Source of the DNA: Bizionia saleffrena
Lineage (GTDB): Bacteria; Bacteroidota; Bacteroidia; Flavobacteriales; Flavobacteriaceae
Reading direction: 5' to 3'
Length of the DNA stretch: 64,000 bases
Assembly (NCBI RefSeq): GCF_008086175.1
Contig: NZ_VSKM01000009.1
Location: forward strand, 96,996-160,995
Positions 9,138 through 18,502 of the stretch are shown here, one piece after another; the stretch's first letter is position 1, and each line of letters begins with the position of its first letter. The position numbers and the translations under genes were made by a program. Below the pieces are notes generated by a model. It saw only the letters and a program-made list of their open reading frames with translations. It was not told the origin of the DNA and ran no database searches.

Positions 9138-9342
9138 TTTTATGTTCTAGCGTGAGAGGCATACTTTTTCAGGTCTGAGGTTTGCCTTAAACGGTTGTTA
9201 AACGTGCCATCGAAATAACAATTAGAGTCTTAAAGTTTCTCTAGCTATACAGTTCTATCTTAAATTTAATCACTTTGTTGCAAATCAAATTGGTGTATAG
9301 ATTGCCAACAAGCCGGATTGCAATTAAAAACCCACAAAACAA
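9138..9342. other. Intergenic stretch with no recognisable content
   Basis: Between the terminators of the 57-residue gene and of the TonB receptor. I see no frame, repeat or promoter that can be defended. Confidence 0.6.
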
Positions 9343-9376
9343 AAAACCTGAACAGTAATTCTACTGTTCAGGTTTT
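9343..9376 (-). terminator. Terminator after the TonB receptor gene
   Basis: A perfect 15-bp stem (9343-9357 with 9362-9376), loop ATTC, A/T flanks, placed 67 bases past the stop on the minus strand. Confidence 0.9.
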
Positions 9377-9442
9377 AATATGTGTTGGTAATCCTTATAA
9401 GAATTTATAGTAATTCTTTAGTATTTAATTGTATTAAGGCGA

Positions 9443-11908
9443 TTAGCCTTCAAACTCTTCCCCACCACCATTTGAATTTCTTTGGCGCTCCTGTCTGTTT
9501 TTTTGCTGATTAAATCTGTAAGTAAACGATAAGTTAAAACTACGTTCTCTCCATTGAAATTCGCTCTCTGCATAAAACGTAGGCGTTGTTGTTGTTTGAA
9601 CACGTTTTCTACTATTAAACAAATCACTCACATTAAAGGAAATAGAAGCTCTTTCGTTGAACACATCTTTACTAAAGGCTAAATTTGTAGAGAATGATCC
9701 TTCTCTAGTATTTTGCGCATCTTCACTAGGGCCTCTATAGAATAATTGTGTTTGAGATTCTACGCCACCTGGCAATGTGTATTTATTGTTAATTCTTGCA
9801 AACCAACTCGTACTTTTATTACTTAAATCTAAACCGTTTGGTGTGATACCTTCAGTTTCATTCTGGAAAAAGTTAAAGTTTCCGTTAATGTTCCATTTTT
9901 TCGATGCACGATAGCCTAGCGTAAATTCAAACCCAAGACGATCTTCCGTTGATAAGTTTATAGGACCACGGTTAATAACAGGTACTTGCTCACCTTCTAT
10001 TAACACGGTGTTTCCTGAATCGTAACTTATAAAGTTAAAGACATCTGTGGCGTGTGCATAATAGGCAGAGGTATCGAAAGTAAATTTGCCAAAACGTTTT
10101 ATGTAACCTAAATCAACTTGGCCAGAGTAACTCGGGTCTAAGTCCGGGTTTCCTTGAAACACGTTCGTAATACTAGAGCGCGATGGGAACGGGTTTAAGA
10201 AAAATGACCAAGGTCTTCTTAAACGTCTGCTATAGGCTAAGGTTACACTTTCTTTCTCGGTTAATTGATAACTTAAATTTACAGTTGGGAATAAGCCGGT
10301 GTAGTCTTTCTTACTAAAATCTCCACTGGTTGGTTGGTCTAAAGTAATTTGAGTATTTTCTAAACGCAGACCTAAAAGGTAAGAAAATTTTCCTATTTTA
10401 CTACCAAATTGAGTGTAAACAGCAGTTAAGTATTCTCTGTATTTAAAGACGTTTGTTAAGTCGGAACTACTCTCAAACGTATTGGTGTCGGTGTCTAAAA
10501 AAGCAACCGAGTAATCTGTAGTGGTGTTATTAAAGTTTCCACGGTATCCTAATTCGAATTGCGATTTTTCGCCAATAGGTAACACGTAATCCGTTTGTAA
10601 TAAAATACGTTGTTGATCTTCTAAATTACCTACTTTTTCAGAAATTAATCCGTTAGTGTTAACTAAAGAGTTTTCATTCTCCTGAGTATCTTCATATTGA
10701 AAATCGAAAGTTAATTTATGGCCGCTATCATTAAATCGTTTATCGAAATTTAAAGCATATTGAATTGTTTTATCATCTTCTAATTCTGGATCTAAACGTA
10801 AACTAGTGGATGTTAAGTTTCTATTCTCATCAAAACGTTGTACCGTATTAGCGGTATTACTTTCATTATCATTATTTCTGTAAAAAACAGAGGTTGTTAA
10901 TGACGCAGAATCATCGACATACCATTCCACTCCAAAATTCGTATTGAATCCTTTTCTTATTCTATCGTATTCACTACTTTCATCTAAATAGGTGTCTGGA
11001 TTATCGGCAATAAGTATTCCGTTGGCATCATAATCTTTATTAAAATAACGGTTAGACGTTGTCGATTGTCCCGGCACTTCTCGGTAGCTATATCCTGTCG
11101 TGTTAAAAATATTTATATTTCCAGTTCTATAGTTTATATTTCCAGAGAGTCCGGCAGCTGGTGCATAACCTGCGTTGGCAGTAATGGCACCATTTAGACC
11201 TTGTAATTTACTACGTTTTAGAATAATATTTAAAATACCACCAGTACCTTCAGCATCGTATCGTGCAGATGGGGACGTAATTACTTCTACGCGTTCTATA
11301 GATTCTGCTGGTAATTGACGTAAGGCTTCAGAGGAATTTAATCCTACTAAACCAGAGGGTTTACCATTAATAAGAATGCGTACGTTATCGTTACCACGTA
11401 AAGCGACATTACCTTCAACGTCTACAGAAACCGAAGGGATATTGTCTAATACGTCACTTACAGTACCACCGCGAACGGTTAAATCTTTTCCTACGTTATA
11501 GATTTTTTTATCCAGTTTTATTTCAACGGTTGTTTTTTCAGCAATAATTTCAACCTCGCCTAACGCCTGGGCATCTTCGGATAAATATGTTATACCAAAA
11601 TTAATATCTTTAGTAATGATTTTATCGGCAACCGCTTGTGTTTTAAAGCCTATATACTCAAACGAAACGGTATAGGTTCCTGTTTCAACAGAAAAATTAA
11701 ATTCTCCATTTTCGTTGGTTATACCTCCAGTTGCTAATTTGCCCGGAATATTACTTTTTAACACTACAGTAGCATATTCTAAAGGTGTTTTCGTGTCTTT
11801 GTCTTGAATTTTTCCTGAGACAATAACTTCGCTGTTACTTTTATTTTGCGCCCAACTTGTTGTTGAAAAGAGGGCAATAAAAATAAATGATAAAAATACT
11901 TTTTGCAT
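9443..11908 (-). CDS. TonB-dependent outer-membrane receptor with carboxypeptidase-regulatory domain
   Basis: An 821-residue protein. It has a signal peptide (MQKVFLSFIFIALFSTTSWA-Q) and residues about 25-115 form a CarboxypepD-regulatory-like beta sandwich (VIVSGKIQDKDTKTPLEYAT). A TonB plug domain (VSDVLDNIPSVSVDVEGNVA, LRGNDNVRILINGKPSG) leads into a large barrel with many Asn/Tyr/Thr-rich strands. The C-terminus (SFNLSFTYRFNQQKN then an Arg/Gly/Glu tail) is typical of the outer-membrane-beta-barrel family (OMP_b-brl_3) of flavobacteria. It probably imports a ligand with TonB energy; the ligand is unknown. No SusD partner is adjacent, so it is not a polysaccharide utilisation pair. Monocistronic. 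Confidence 0.9.
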   Translation of the reverse strand: MQKVFLSFIFIALFSTTSWAQNKSNSEVIVSGKIQDKDTKTPLEYATVVLKSNIPGKLATGGITNENGEFNFSVETGTYTVSFEYIGFKTQAVADKIITKDINFGITYLSEDAQALGEVEIIAEKTTVEIKLDKKIYNVGKDLTVRGGTVSDVLDNIPSVSVDVEGNVALRGNDNVRILINGKPSGLVGLNSSEALRQLPAESIERVEVITSPSARYDAEGTGGILNIILKRSKLQGLNGAITANAGYAPAAGLSGNINYRTGNINIFNTTGYSYREVPGQSTTSNRYFNKDYDANGILIADNPDTYLDESSEYDRIRKGFNTNFGVEWYVDDSASLTTSVFYRNNDNESNTANTVQRFDENRNLTSTSLRLDPELEDDKTIQYALNFDKRFNDSGHKLTFDFQYEDTQENENSLVNTNGLISEKVGNLEDQQRILLQTDYVLPIGEKSQFELGYRGNFNNTTTDYSVAFLDTDTNTFESSSDLTNVFKYREYLTAVYTQFGSKIGKFSYLLGLRLENTQITLDQPTSGDFSKKDYTGLFPTVNLSYQLTEKESVTLAYSRRLRRPWSFFLNPFPSRSSITNVFQGNPDLDPSYSGQVDLGYIKRFGKFTFDTSAYYAHATDVFNFISYDSGNTVLIEGEQVPVINRGPINLSTEDRLGFEFTLGYRASKKWNINGNFNFFQNETEGITPNGLDLSNKSTSWFARINNKYTLPGGVESQTQLFYRGPSEDAQNTREGSFSTNLAFSKDVFNERASISFNVSDLFNSRKRVQTTTTPTFYAESEFQWRERSFNLSFTYRFNQQKNRQERQRNSNGGGEEFEG

Positions 11909-11948
11909 TATTTTGTTTTAATTTCGATAGGTTTAGTGAGTAAGACGG

Positions 11949-11956
11949 CAAAATTA
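11949..11956 (-). promoter_or_regulatory. Candidate -7 box for the TonB receptor gene
   Basis: TAATTTTG on the minus strand, an exact TAnnTTTG match, about 40 bases before the ATG. No good -33 TTG was found, so confidence is modest. Confidence 0.4.
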
Positions 11957-12000
11957 AAGATTGGTTTAATCGTGTTTGGTTAAAGATTTGTTAAAATAAA

Positions 12001-12034
12001 AAAGCTGCAAATGTATAAATTTTGCAGCTTTTTT
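12001..12034 (-). terminator. Terminator after the prfB-arsC pair
   Basis: An 11-bp stem AAAGCTGCAAA / TTTGCAGCTTT with T/A flanks, placed just past the arsC-like stop on the minus strand. Confidence 0.85.
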
Positions 12035-12037
12035 AAA

Positions 12038-12379
12038 TTAAATTATTTTTAGTATAGCACTGGGTGGTCGTCCAATAACAGCTTTTTTGCCGTTAATAAC
12101 TATGGGCCGCTCTATAAGTTTAGGGTGTGCGACCATTGCCGCTATAATTTCGCTATCGGTTAGCGTTTTATCTTTGTAGGAGTCTTTCCAAACCGCTTCG
12201 TTTTTTCTTACGAGTTCTAAAGGTGAAATATTTAGTAATTTAATTACGGCGTTTAATTCACTTTCGTTAGGAACGGTGTCTAAATATTTTATAATTTCAA
12301 ATTCCTTTCCAGAATTTTCTAAGATTTCTAAGCCTTGTCTAGATTTGCTACATCTAGGGTTGTGGTATATTTTTATCAT
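12038..12379 (-). CDS. arsC: ArsC-family reductase (arsenate reductase, glutaredoxin type)
   Basis: A 113-residue thioredoxin-fold protein. The catalytic Cys lies in HNPRCSKSRQGLEIL near the N-terminus (about residue 10), followed by YLDTVP, and later RPIVINGKKAVIGRP, which carries the Arg residues that bind the oxyanion. The family reduces arsenate with glutathione/glutaredoxin; the short YfgD-type members are of uncertain substrate. No arsR or arsB is nearby, and the gene lies 28 bases behind prfB. That argues for a housekeeping thiol role rather than an arsenic operon. Confidence 0.85.
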   Translation of the reverse strand: MIKIYHNPRCSKSRQGLEILENSGKEFEIIKYLDTVPNESELNAVIKLLNISPLELVRKNEAVWKDSYKDKTLTDSEIIAAMVAHPKLIERPIVINGKKAVIGRPPSAILKII

Positions 12380-12407
12380 AATCGGTGTATAATTATAGTG
12401 TTGCTAA

Positions 12408-13518
12408 TTATAAGATGTTACTCTCGGTTTCTTGTTGCCCCATCTTCATTAAATACGCTTTCAAAAATGCCGAAATATCGCCGTCCATAACTGCATCTAC
12501 GTTTCCAGTTTCGTGAGCCGTTCTTACATCTTTTACTAATTTATAAGGATGCATCACGTAGTTTCTAATTTGGCTTCCCCATTCAATTTTCATTTTGCCG
12601 GCCTCAATATCGTCACGTTGTGCCAGTTGCTTTTGAAGTTCGATTTCGTAAAGTTGAGATTTTAGCATTTGCATAGCTCGCGACCGGTTATCGTGTTGCG
12701 AGCGCGTTTCACTGCAAGAAATCTGAATGCCCGATGGTTTATGCGTTAATTGCACCTTAGTTTCCACTTTATTTACGTTTTGACCTCCAGCACCACTAGA
12801 ACGAGCTGTTGTAATGTCTATGTCTGCAGGGTTTATGTCTATTTCAATAGTATCATCGACTAAAGGATACACATACACCGATGCAAAACTTGTGTGGCGT
12901 TTTGCGTTACTATCAAAAGGAGAAATACGTACCAAACGGTGTACACCATTTTCACCTTTTAACCAACCAAAAGCATAATCGCCTTCAATTTCTAAAGTCA
13001 CTGTTTTTATACCGGCAACATCGCCTTCTTGAAAATTTAGTTCTTTAACTTTAAATCCGTTTTTTTCGGCGTACATTAAATACATGCGCATTAGCATTTG
13101 CGCCCAATCGCAGCTTTCGGTACCGCCAGCACCAGCTGTAATTTGTAGCACTGCACTTAAACTATCGCCTTCTTCAGACAACATGTTTTTAAATTCTAAA
13201 TCTTCAATAACAGTTTGGGCGTGTTCGAATTTAGCTTCAACCTCTTTTAAAGTGGCTTCCTCTTCTTTATAAAAATCGTAAAGCACCTCTAAATCTTCAA
13301 CTAAAGTTTTAGACTTAGCATACTCTTGAACCCATTGTTTTTTATTCCGAAGAGATTTCATAATGATTTCGGCAGCTTTAGAATCATTCCAAAAATTAGG
13401 ATCGAACGTTTGCTCTTCTTCATTATTAATTTCTATACGTTTGGCATCTATGTCAAAGATATTGCCTTAGCGCTGTAAGGCGGGATGAAAGATCTTTAAT
13501 TTGATCGGATGTTATCAT
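12408..13518 (-). CDS. prfB: Peptide chain release factor 2, with programmed +1 frameshift
   Basis: RF2 recognises UGA and UAA stop codons. The main frame (12408-13454) carries the codon-recognition and GGQ domains, the latter seen as [20 protein letters not shown]. The conventional Met at 13361 is not the start. A short frame begins at ATG 13518 ([20 protein letters not shown] then L) and runs into an in-frame TGA at 13455-13453. The sequence CTT-TGA-C there is the classic RF2 slippery stop. After a +1 shift translation continues at GAC ([18 protein letters not shown]). The joined product is 369 residues, matching the usual RF2 length (about 365), and the short-frame residues align with the known RF2 N-terminus. 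arsC follows 28 bases downstream. Confidence 0.93.
13452..13473 (-). promoter_or_regulatory. RF2 +1 recoding site
   Basis: Minus strand reads CTA AGG CAA TAT CTT TGA C. The CTT codon, the TGA stop and the following C match the universal prfB slippery site. The upstream Shine-Dalgarno-like element is only AAGG, six bases from CTT, against the longer purine block about three bases away in Escherichia coli. Confidence 0.9.
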
Positions 13519-13608
13519 TTATTTTCTGTTTTAAACAAAATTAGAATTATAAGTCATAACCTAAAAGAATTACCGAGTTATTTTATAATTTTATACTCTA
13601 AATTTTTA

Positions 13609-14631
13609 ATGATGATAATAGATTTAAGAAGTGATACGGTAACCAAGCCTACGAAAGAAATGTTGGAGGCTATGATGCAAGCAAAAGTAGGGGACGATGT
13701 CTATGCCGAAGATGAAACCGTAAATGCGTTAGAGTCTAAAGTAGCAAAACTATTTGGAAAACAGAAAGCAGTGTTTTTTCCTAGTGGAACGATGGCTAAC
13801 CAAACGGCTATTAAGTTGCACACCAACCCTGGAGATCAAGTAATTTGCGATAAATATGCACATATATATAATTATGAAGGTGGTGGTGCATCGTTTAATA
13901 GCGGAGTGTCTTGTAATTTGTTAGATGGACATCGTGGTATGTTTACGGCGCAACAAGTAGAAGAGGCAATTAATCCGCCCGACTTTTACCACAGCCCGTT
14001 AACACGATTAGTGGCTTTAGAAAATACGACTAATAAAGGAGGCGGCGCGTGCTGGGATTTTAAGGAGATATTAAAAATTAGAGCGGTTTGCGATACGCAT
14101 CACTTAGGTTTGCACTTGGACGGCGCTAGATTATGGAATGCTCTAGCCGAGACAAAAGAAACGCCTCAAGATTATGGGCGCATTTTCGATACCATTTCGG
14201 TGTGTTTAAGCAAAGGATTGGGGTGCCCCGTAGGATCTATTTTAGTAGGTGATGCGGATATAATGAAAAATGCGATAAGAATTAGAAAGGTTTTTGGTGG
14301 CGGTATGCGACAAATAGGTTATTTGGCAGCGGCTGGTCTGTATGCGTTAGATAATAATAGAGAACGGTTAGTGGAAGACCATAAAAAAGCAAAGGAATTA
14401 GCAGGTGTTTTAAAGGATTTGCCTCAAGTAAGCAATGTAGAAAAAGTAGATACTAATATTGTTATTTTTAGTTTAAAAAATGAAGAAGAGGAGCGAAAAT
14501 TTAAAAGTAAATTAAACACCAAAAATGTCCAAATTAGTGCTATGGGTAAAGGTAAATTGCGTCTGGTTACACATTTAGATTATACAAATGAGCAGCACGA
14601 TTATCTTTTGAGAGTATTGAGAACGATGTAA
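13609..14631 (+). CDS. ltaE: Low-specificity L-threonine aldolase
   Basis: A fold-type I PLP enzyme that cleaves L-threonine/allo-threonine to glycine and acetaldehyde. The start is taken at ATG 13609 (or 13612), where the family's N-terminus IDLRSDTVTKPT begins. A longer frame to TTG 13501 would add 36 residues unlike the family and would overlap the start of prfB. The product is about 340 residues, normal for the family. Visible motifs are FPSGTMANQTAIKLH, HLDGARLWNA (cofactor-binding Asp) and the Schiff-base Lys in CLSKGLGCPVGS. It is divergent from prfB. Confidence 0.93.
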   Translation: MMIIDLRSDTVTKPTKEMLEAMMQAKVGDDVYAEDETVNALESKVAKLFGKQKAVFFPSGTMANQTAIKLHTNPGDQVICDKYAHIYNYEGGGASFNSGVSCNLLDGHRGMFTAQQVEEAINPPDFYHSPLTRLVALENTTNKGGGACWDFKEILKIRAVCDTHHLGLHLDGARLWNALAETKETPQDYGRIFDTISVCLSKGLGCPVGSILVGDADIMKNAIRIRKVFGGGMRQIGYLAAAGLYALDNNRERLVEDHKKAKELAGVLKDLPQVSNVEKVDTNIVIFSLKNEEEERKFKSKLNTKNVQISAMGKGKLRLVTHLDYTNEQHDYLLRVLRTM

Positions 14632-14665
14632 GCACCGCTTATTAATAGCAGTAAATAGCATAAAG

Positions 14666-14690
14666 AAAAGGAAGCCGCCAGCTTCCTTTT
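14666..14690. terminator. Bidirectional terminator
   Basis: A 10-bp stem AAAAGGAAGC / GCTTCCTTTT with loop CGCCA and T-runs, between convergent ltaE and ybaB. Confidence 0.9.
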
Positions 14691-14712
14691 TTTTATATAA
14701 TCTATATTTTAA

Positions 14713-15039
14713 TTATTTAAACATTCCGTCCATACCAGGAATATTTGGCATTCCGTCTTTAGCAACTGCAGCAAGTTCGGCTTCGTTAATGGCACTTGCT
14801 TTTTCTATTGCTTTGTTTAAGGTTAATACTAAATAATCTTCCAATTGCTCTTTATCTTTAAGTAATGTATCGTCTACTGCAATAGATTTTATCGTTCGGT
14901 TTGCGGTAAGTGTCACTTTTAAAAGGCCGTCGCTACTTTGTTCATCTATTAATACAGAATTTAAGCGTGTTTTTGTTTCTTCAACTTTTTGTTGGGTCTC
15001 TTTTAATTTACCCATCATTCCCATAATATCACCAAACAT
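14713..15039 (-). CDS. YbaB/EbfC-family nucleoid-associated protein
   Basis: A 108-residue protein starting [20 protein letters not shown], the usual amphipathic helix, followed by the conserved beta-strand [16 protein letters not shown] and the helix [20 protein letters not shown]. The tail is Met/Pro/Gly-rich ([12 protein letters not shown]), as common in this family. Members dimerise into a tweezer-like fold and bind DNA with little sequence preference. It is often near dnaX/recR, but not here. Confidence 0.9.
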   Translation of the reverse strand: MFGDIMGMMGKLKETQQKVEETKTRLNSVLIDEQSSDGLLKVTLTANRTIKSIAVDDTLLKDKEQLEDYLVLTLNKAIEKASAINEAELAAVAKDGMPNIPGMDGMFK

Positions 15040-15147
15040 AATTTTAGATTTTAAAGTTATTAGACTACAAATTTATAAAATAGATTTGTATTAAAATAGA
15101 AACTAGAGATATATCAAAAATGAGCAGCAATTCTTGTTTAGAAGTTT

Positions 15148-15155
15148 TATTTTTG
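15148..15155 (+). promoter_or_regulatory. Candidate -7 box for oligopeptidase gene
   Basis: TATTTTTG matches TAnnTTTG exactly, 20 bases before ATG 15176. It lies inside the longer open frame from TTG 15134, which argues against that upstream start. Confidence 0.5.
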
Positions 15156-15175
15156 CATCCATTGAATTAAAAATT

Positions 15176-17245
15176 ATGAGCACTAATATAGCACCATTGC
15201 AACCACCAATAGCGAATAAAATTCCTAAGATTTTAGAAAGACATAACGATGTTAGAATTGATAACTATTTTTGGTTAAACGATCGTGAAGACCAGTCGGT
15301 TATAGATTATCTAGAAGCCGAAAACACATACACCAAAGGAGTTTTAAAGCATACTGAGAAATTTCAAGCTGATTTGTTCGAGGAAATGAAAGGGCGCATA
15401 AAAGAAGACGATACCTCGGTACCTTATAAGTATAATGGATACTGGTACATTACGCGTTACGAAAAAGGAAAAGATTACCCTGTTTACTTACGTAAAAAGG
15501 ACAGGTTAGATGCCGACGATGAAATCCTTTTCGACTGTAACGAAATGGCCAAAGGCTTTGCTTACTTTAAATTAGGAGGGATTTCTATAAGTCCAGATAA
15601 TACAATGGCAAGTTTTTGTATTGATACGGTAAGTAGAAGGCAATATACTTTACAGATTAAAAATTTAGTAACCCGTGAAGTGTTCTCTGATAAAATTGAA
15701 AACACCACCGGAAGCGCGACATGGGCAAATGATAATAAGACTTTGTTTTACAGTAAGAAAGATGAAGTGACTTTGCGATCGGATACTATTTACAAGCATA
15801 AATTATATACTGATGCTTCAAACGACACTCTCGTTTTTACAGAAGAAGACGATACGTTTAACACCTACGTTTATAAGTCGAAATCTAAAAAATATTTAAT
15901 TATTGGTTCGTCTAGCACGCTAACTTCAGAATATAGAATTTTAAATGCCGATACCCCAGACGAGACCTTTACAGTGTTTCAAGAAAGAGAACGCGAATTA
16001 GAATATTCTATCGCACATTATAAGGATAGTTTTTATGTGCTAACTAATAAGGACAACGCGACCAATTTCAAATTACAAAAAACGTTAGAAACTAATACTT
16101 CAAAAGAGCATTGGGTAGATGTTTTACCGCATCGTAAAGACGTTTTATTAGAAGATCTTGAGATTTTTAAAGATTATCTTGTGGTAAATGAACGTGAAAA
16201 TGGATTAAACCAAATCCGTATTATAAGTTGGAATGGAGAAGAGGACTATTATTTACCTTTTGAAAATGAAACCTACACCGCAAGCATTGGAAATAATCCC
16301 GATTTTGATAATACCTTTTTAAGATATAGTTATAATTCGCTTACAGATCCTAACTCTGTTATCGATTATAATTTTTTAACGCGTCAGAAAATTGTTCAAA
16401 AAGAGCAAGAAGTTCTAGGCGATACTTTCGATAAAAATAATTACGAATCTAAGCGTGTTTGGGCAACGGCGAGAGACGGTGTGAAAATACCAATGTCTAT
16501 TGTGTATAAAAAAGGAATCGTTTTAGACGGTAGCAACCCACTGTTGCAATATGCCTATGGTTCGTATGGTGCGACGATAGATCCTTATTTTTCTACCATT
16601 CGTTTAAGTTTATTAGATCGCGGATTTATATATGTGATTACTCATATTAGAGGGGGCGAATATTTAGGTAGAAATTGGTACGAAGACGGTAAATTGCTGA
16701 CTAAGAAAAACACTTTTACCGATTTTATAGATTGTTCTGAGTTTTTAATTGATGAAAAATATACGTCTCCCCAACATTTATACGCAATGGGTGGAAGTGC
16801 TGGCGGATTGTTAATGGGAGCGATCGTTAATATTAAACCAGAATTATACAATGGCGTTATCGCTGCGGTGCCTTTCGTAGATGTAGTTACCACGATGTTA
16901 GATGAAGAAATCCCCTTAACAACCGGAGAATATGACGAATGGGGGAACCCAAATGAAGAGGCATATTACGAGTATATAAAATCGTATTCACCGTACGATA
17001 ATGTGGAAGCTATAGCGTACCCAAATATGTTAGTGACTACAGGTTTACACGATTCTCAGGTACAATATTGGGAACCAGCAAAATGGGTAGCGAAATTAAG
17101 AGAGTTAAAAACGGATACTAATAAATTATTATTTTCTATTGATATGGATGCCGGTCACGGTGGTGCATCAGGGCGTTTTGAAAGTTTAAAAGAGGTCGCT
17201 TTAGAATATGCCTTTTTATTAGATCTTGAAGGAATTAAGCATTAA
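15176..17245 (+). CDS. ptrB: Oligopeptidase B-type S9 serine peptidase
   Basis: A 689-residue protein with no signal peptide, so cytosolic. An N-terminal seven-bladed propeller (about residues 1-400) is followed by an alpha/beta-hydrolase catalytic domain. The nucleophile Ser is in MGGSAGGLLMGA and the His in MDAGHGGASGR; the Asp lies between them near TGLHDSQVQYWEP. The acidic stretch EEIPLTTGEYDEWGNP is typical of oligopeptidase B, which cuts short peptides after Arg/Lys, and distinguishes it from prolyl oligopeptidase. The ATG at 15176 is chosen because of the promoter box just upstream and because MSTNIAPLQPPIANKIPK fits family N-termini. Confidence 0.88.
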   Translation: MSTNIAPLQPPIANKIPKILERHNDVRIDNYFWLNDREDQSVIDYLEAENTYTKGVLKHTEKFQADLFEEMKGRIKEDDTSVPYKYNGYWYITRYEKGKDYPVYLRKKDRLDADDEILFDCNEMAKGFAYFKLGGISISPDNTMASFCIDTVSRRQYTLQIKNLVTREVFSDKIENTTGSATWANDNKTLFYSKKDEVTLRSDTIYKHKLYTDASNDTLVFTEEDDTFNTYVYKSKSKKYLIIGSSSTLTSEYRILNADTPDETFTVFQERERELEYSIAHYKDSFYVLTNKDNATNFKLQKTLETNTSKEHWVDVLPHRKDVLLEDLEIFKDYLVVNERENGLNQIRIISWNGEEDYYLPFENETYTASIGNNPDFDNTFLRYSYNSLTDPNSVIDYNFLTRQKIVQKEQEVLGDTFDKNNYESKRVWATARDGVKIPMSIVYKKGIVLDGSNPLLQYAYGSYGATIDPYFSTIRLSLLDRGFIYVITHIRGGEYLGRNWYEDGKLLTKKNTFTDFIDCSEFLIDEKYTSPQHLYAMGGSAGGLLMGAIVNIKPELYNGVIAAVPFVDVVTTMLDEEIPLTTGEYDEWGNPNEEAYYEYIKSYSPYDNVEAIAYPNMLVTTGLHDSQVQYWEPAKWVAKLRELKTDTNKLLFSIDMDAGHGGASGRFESLKEVALEYAFLLDLEGIKH

Positions 17246-17316
17246 AAAAAAAATGCTTAATTTAGCGGGGTTTAAGTTGCATTTATCTAACTGAAAGTAA
17301 CCTGTAAAAAATATTT

Positions 17317-18357
17317 ATGGACGATAATAAAAATGTTTATGATAGTGTGTTGGACCTAGTAGGGAACACACCTTTAATTAAACTAAAAAAAATAACTTCT
17401 AATTGTAAAGGTAGCTTTTTAGCGAAAGTGGAGGCGTTTAATCCAGGACACTCGTCTAAGGATAGAATTGCTTTATATATTATCGAGCAAGCAGAAAAAG
17501 AGGGTGTTTTAAAACCTGGAGATACAATTATAGAGACAACATCTGGAAATACAGGATTTAGTATTGCTATGATGAGTGCTATAAAAGGATACGACTGTAT
17601 TTTGGCAGTGAGTTCTAAGTCTTCTCCAGACAAAATAGATATGCTTAAAGCAATGGGAGCTAAGGTTTATATTTGTCCCGCAAATGTAGCTGCCGACGAC
17701 CCAAGATCGTATTACAAAGTGGCACAACGCTTACACGAAGAAAATAAAGGGTCTGTCTATATTAACCAATATTTTAATTCTTTAAATGGTGAAGCTCATT
17801 ACCAAAGTACCGGGCCAGAAATCTGGGGACAAACAAATGGTAAAATAACGCATCTAATAGCGTGTAGCGGAACAGGAGGAACGATCTCTGGAACGGCTAA
17901 GTATTTAAAGGAGCAAAATCCTAACGTAAAAGTTATTGGAGTCGATGCTTACGGTTCTGTATTAAAAAAATACCACGAAACACGCGAATTTGACGAAAAA
18001 GAAATTTACCCTTACCGTATTGAAGGTTTAGGTAAAAATTTAATTCCTACAGCTACAGACTTCGATCTTATCGATGAGTTTGTAAAAGTAACAGATGAAG
18101 CGAGTGCGCATACTGCACGAGAAATAGCTACCACAGAAGGGTTATTTGTAGGCTACACCTCTGGAGCGGCGATGCAAGCAGTAAAACAACTTAACGAGGC
18201 CGGCGAATTTAAAGATAGCGATGTTGTTGTTGTTATTTTTCCAGATCACGGGTCGCGCTATATGAGTAAAGTATACAGCGATAAATGGATGAACGAACAA
18301 GGGTTTTTCGATAGTCAAAACGAAGAAGCTGCGCAAACAATACAATACGTTAAATAA
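17317..18357 (+). CDS. capA: Cystathionine-synthase-like PLP enzyme, probable cysteate synthase (CapA)
   Basis: A 346-residue fold-type II PLP enzyme: [12 protein letters not shown], the Schiff-base Lys in [24 protein letters not shown], the phosphate loop [10 protein letters not shown], and a C-terminus [19 protein letters not shown] close to the core of cystathionine beta-synthase. There are no CBS regulatory domains and no heme motif. The next gene is an alpha-oxoamine synthase. The pair is what is known for capnine synthesis in gliding Bacteroidota, where CapA, a cystathionine-synthase relative, makes L-cysteate from O-phosphoserine and sulfite. The family is certain; the cysteate role is inferred from the neighbour. 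O-acetylserine sulfhydrylase or cystathionine synthase activity remains possible. Confidence 0.7.
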   Translation: MDDNKNVYDSVLDLVGNTPLIKLKKITSNCKGSFLAKVEAFNPGHSSKDRIALYIIEQAEKEGVLKPGDTIIETTSGNTGFSIAMMSAIKGYDCILAVSSKSSPDKIDMLKAMGAKVYICPANVAADDPRSYYKVAQRLHEENKGSVYINQYFNSLNGEAHYQSTGPEIWGQTNGKITHLIACSGTGGTISGTAKYLKEQNPNVKVIGVDAYGSVLKKYHETREFDEKEIYPYRIEGLGKNLIPTATDFDLIDEFVKVTDEASAHTAREIATTEGLFVGYTSGAAMQAVKQLNEAGEFKDSDVVVVIFPDHGSRYMSKVYSDKWMNEQGFFDSQNEEAAQTIQYVK

Positions 18358-18502
18358 CTGAAACATAATACAAAATGAAAAGCTGACTATATAAAGAAAA
18401 TTAGTCGGGTTATTGTGTTGTTAATAATAGAATGTAAAAAGATTATGCAAAAAAGGTAGAAATGCCTAATTTCGCATCACCTAAACTAAGATAATACATT
18501 AA

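Noticed and set aside
12038..12379. Arsenic resistance operon
   Set aside because: Only an arsC-like gene is present, behind prfB, with no arsR, arsB or acr3 nearby.
13501..13608. N-terminal extension of threonine aldolase from TTG 13501
   Set aside because: It is unlike the family, and it overlaps the ATG of divergent prfB.
15134..15175. Upstream TTG start for the oligopeptidase
   Set aside because: The TAnnTTTG box at 15148-15155 lies within it, so it would be partly untranscribed.
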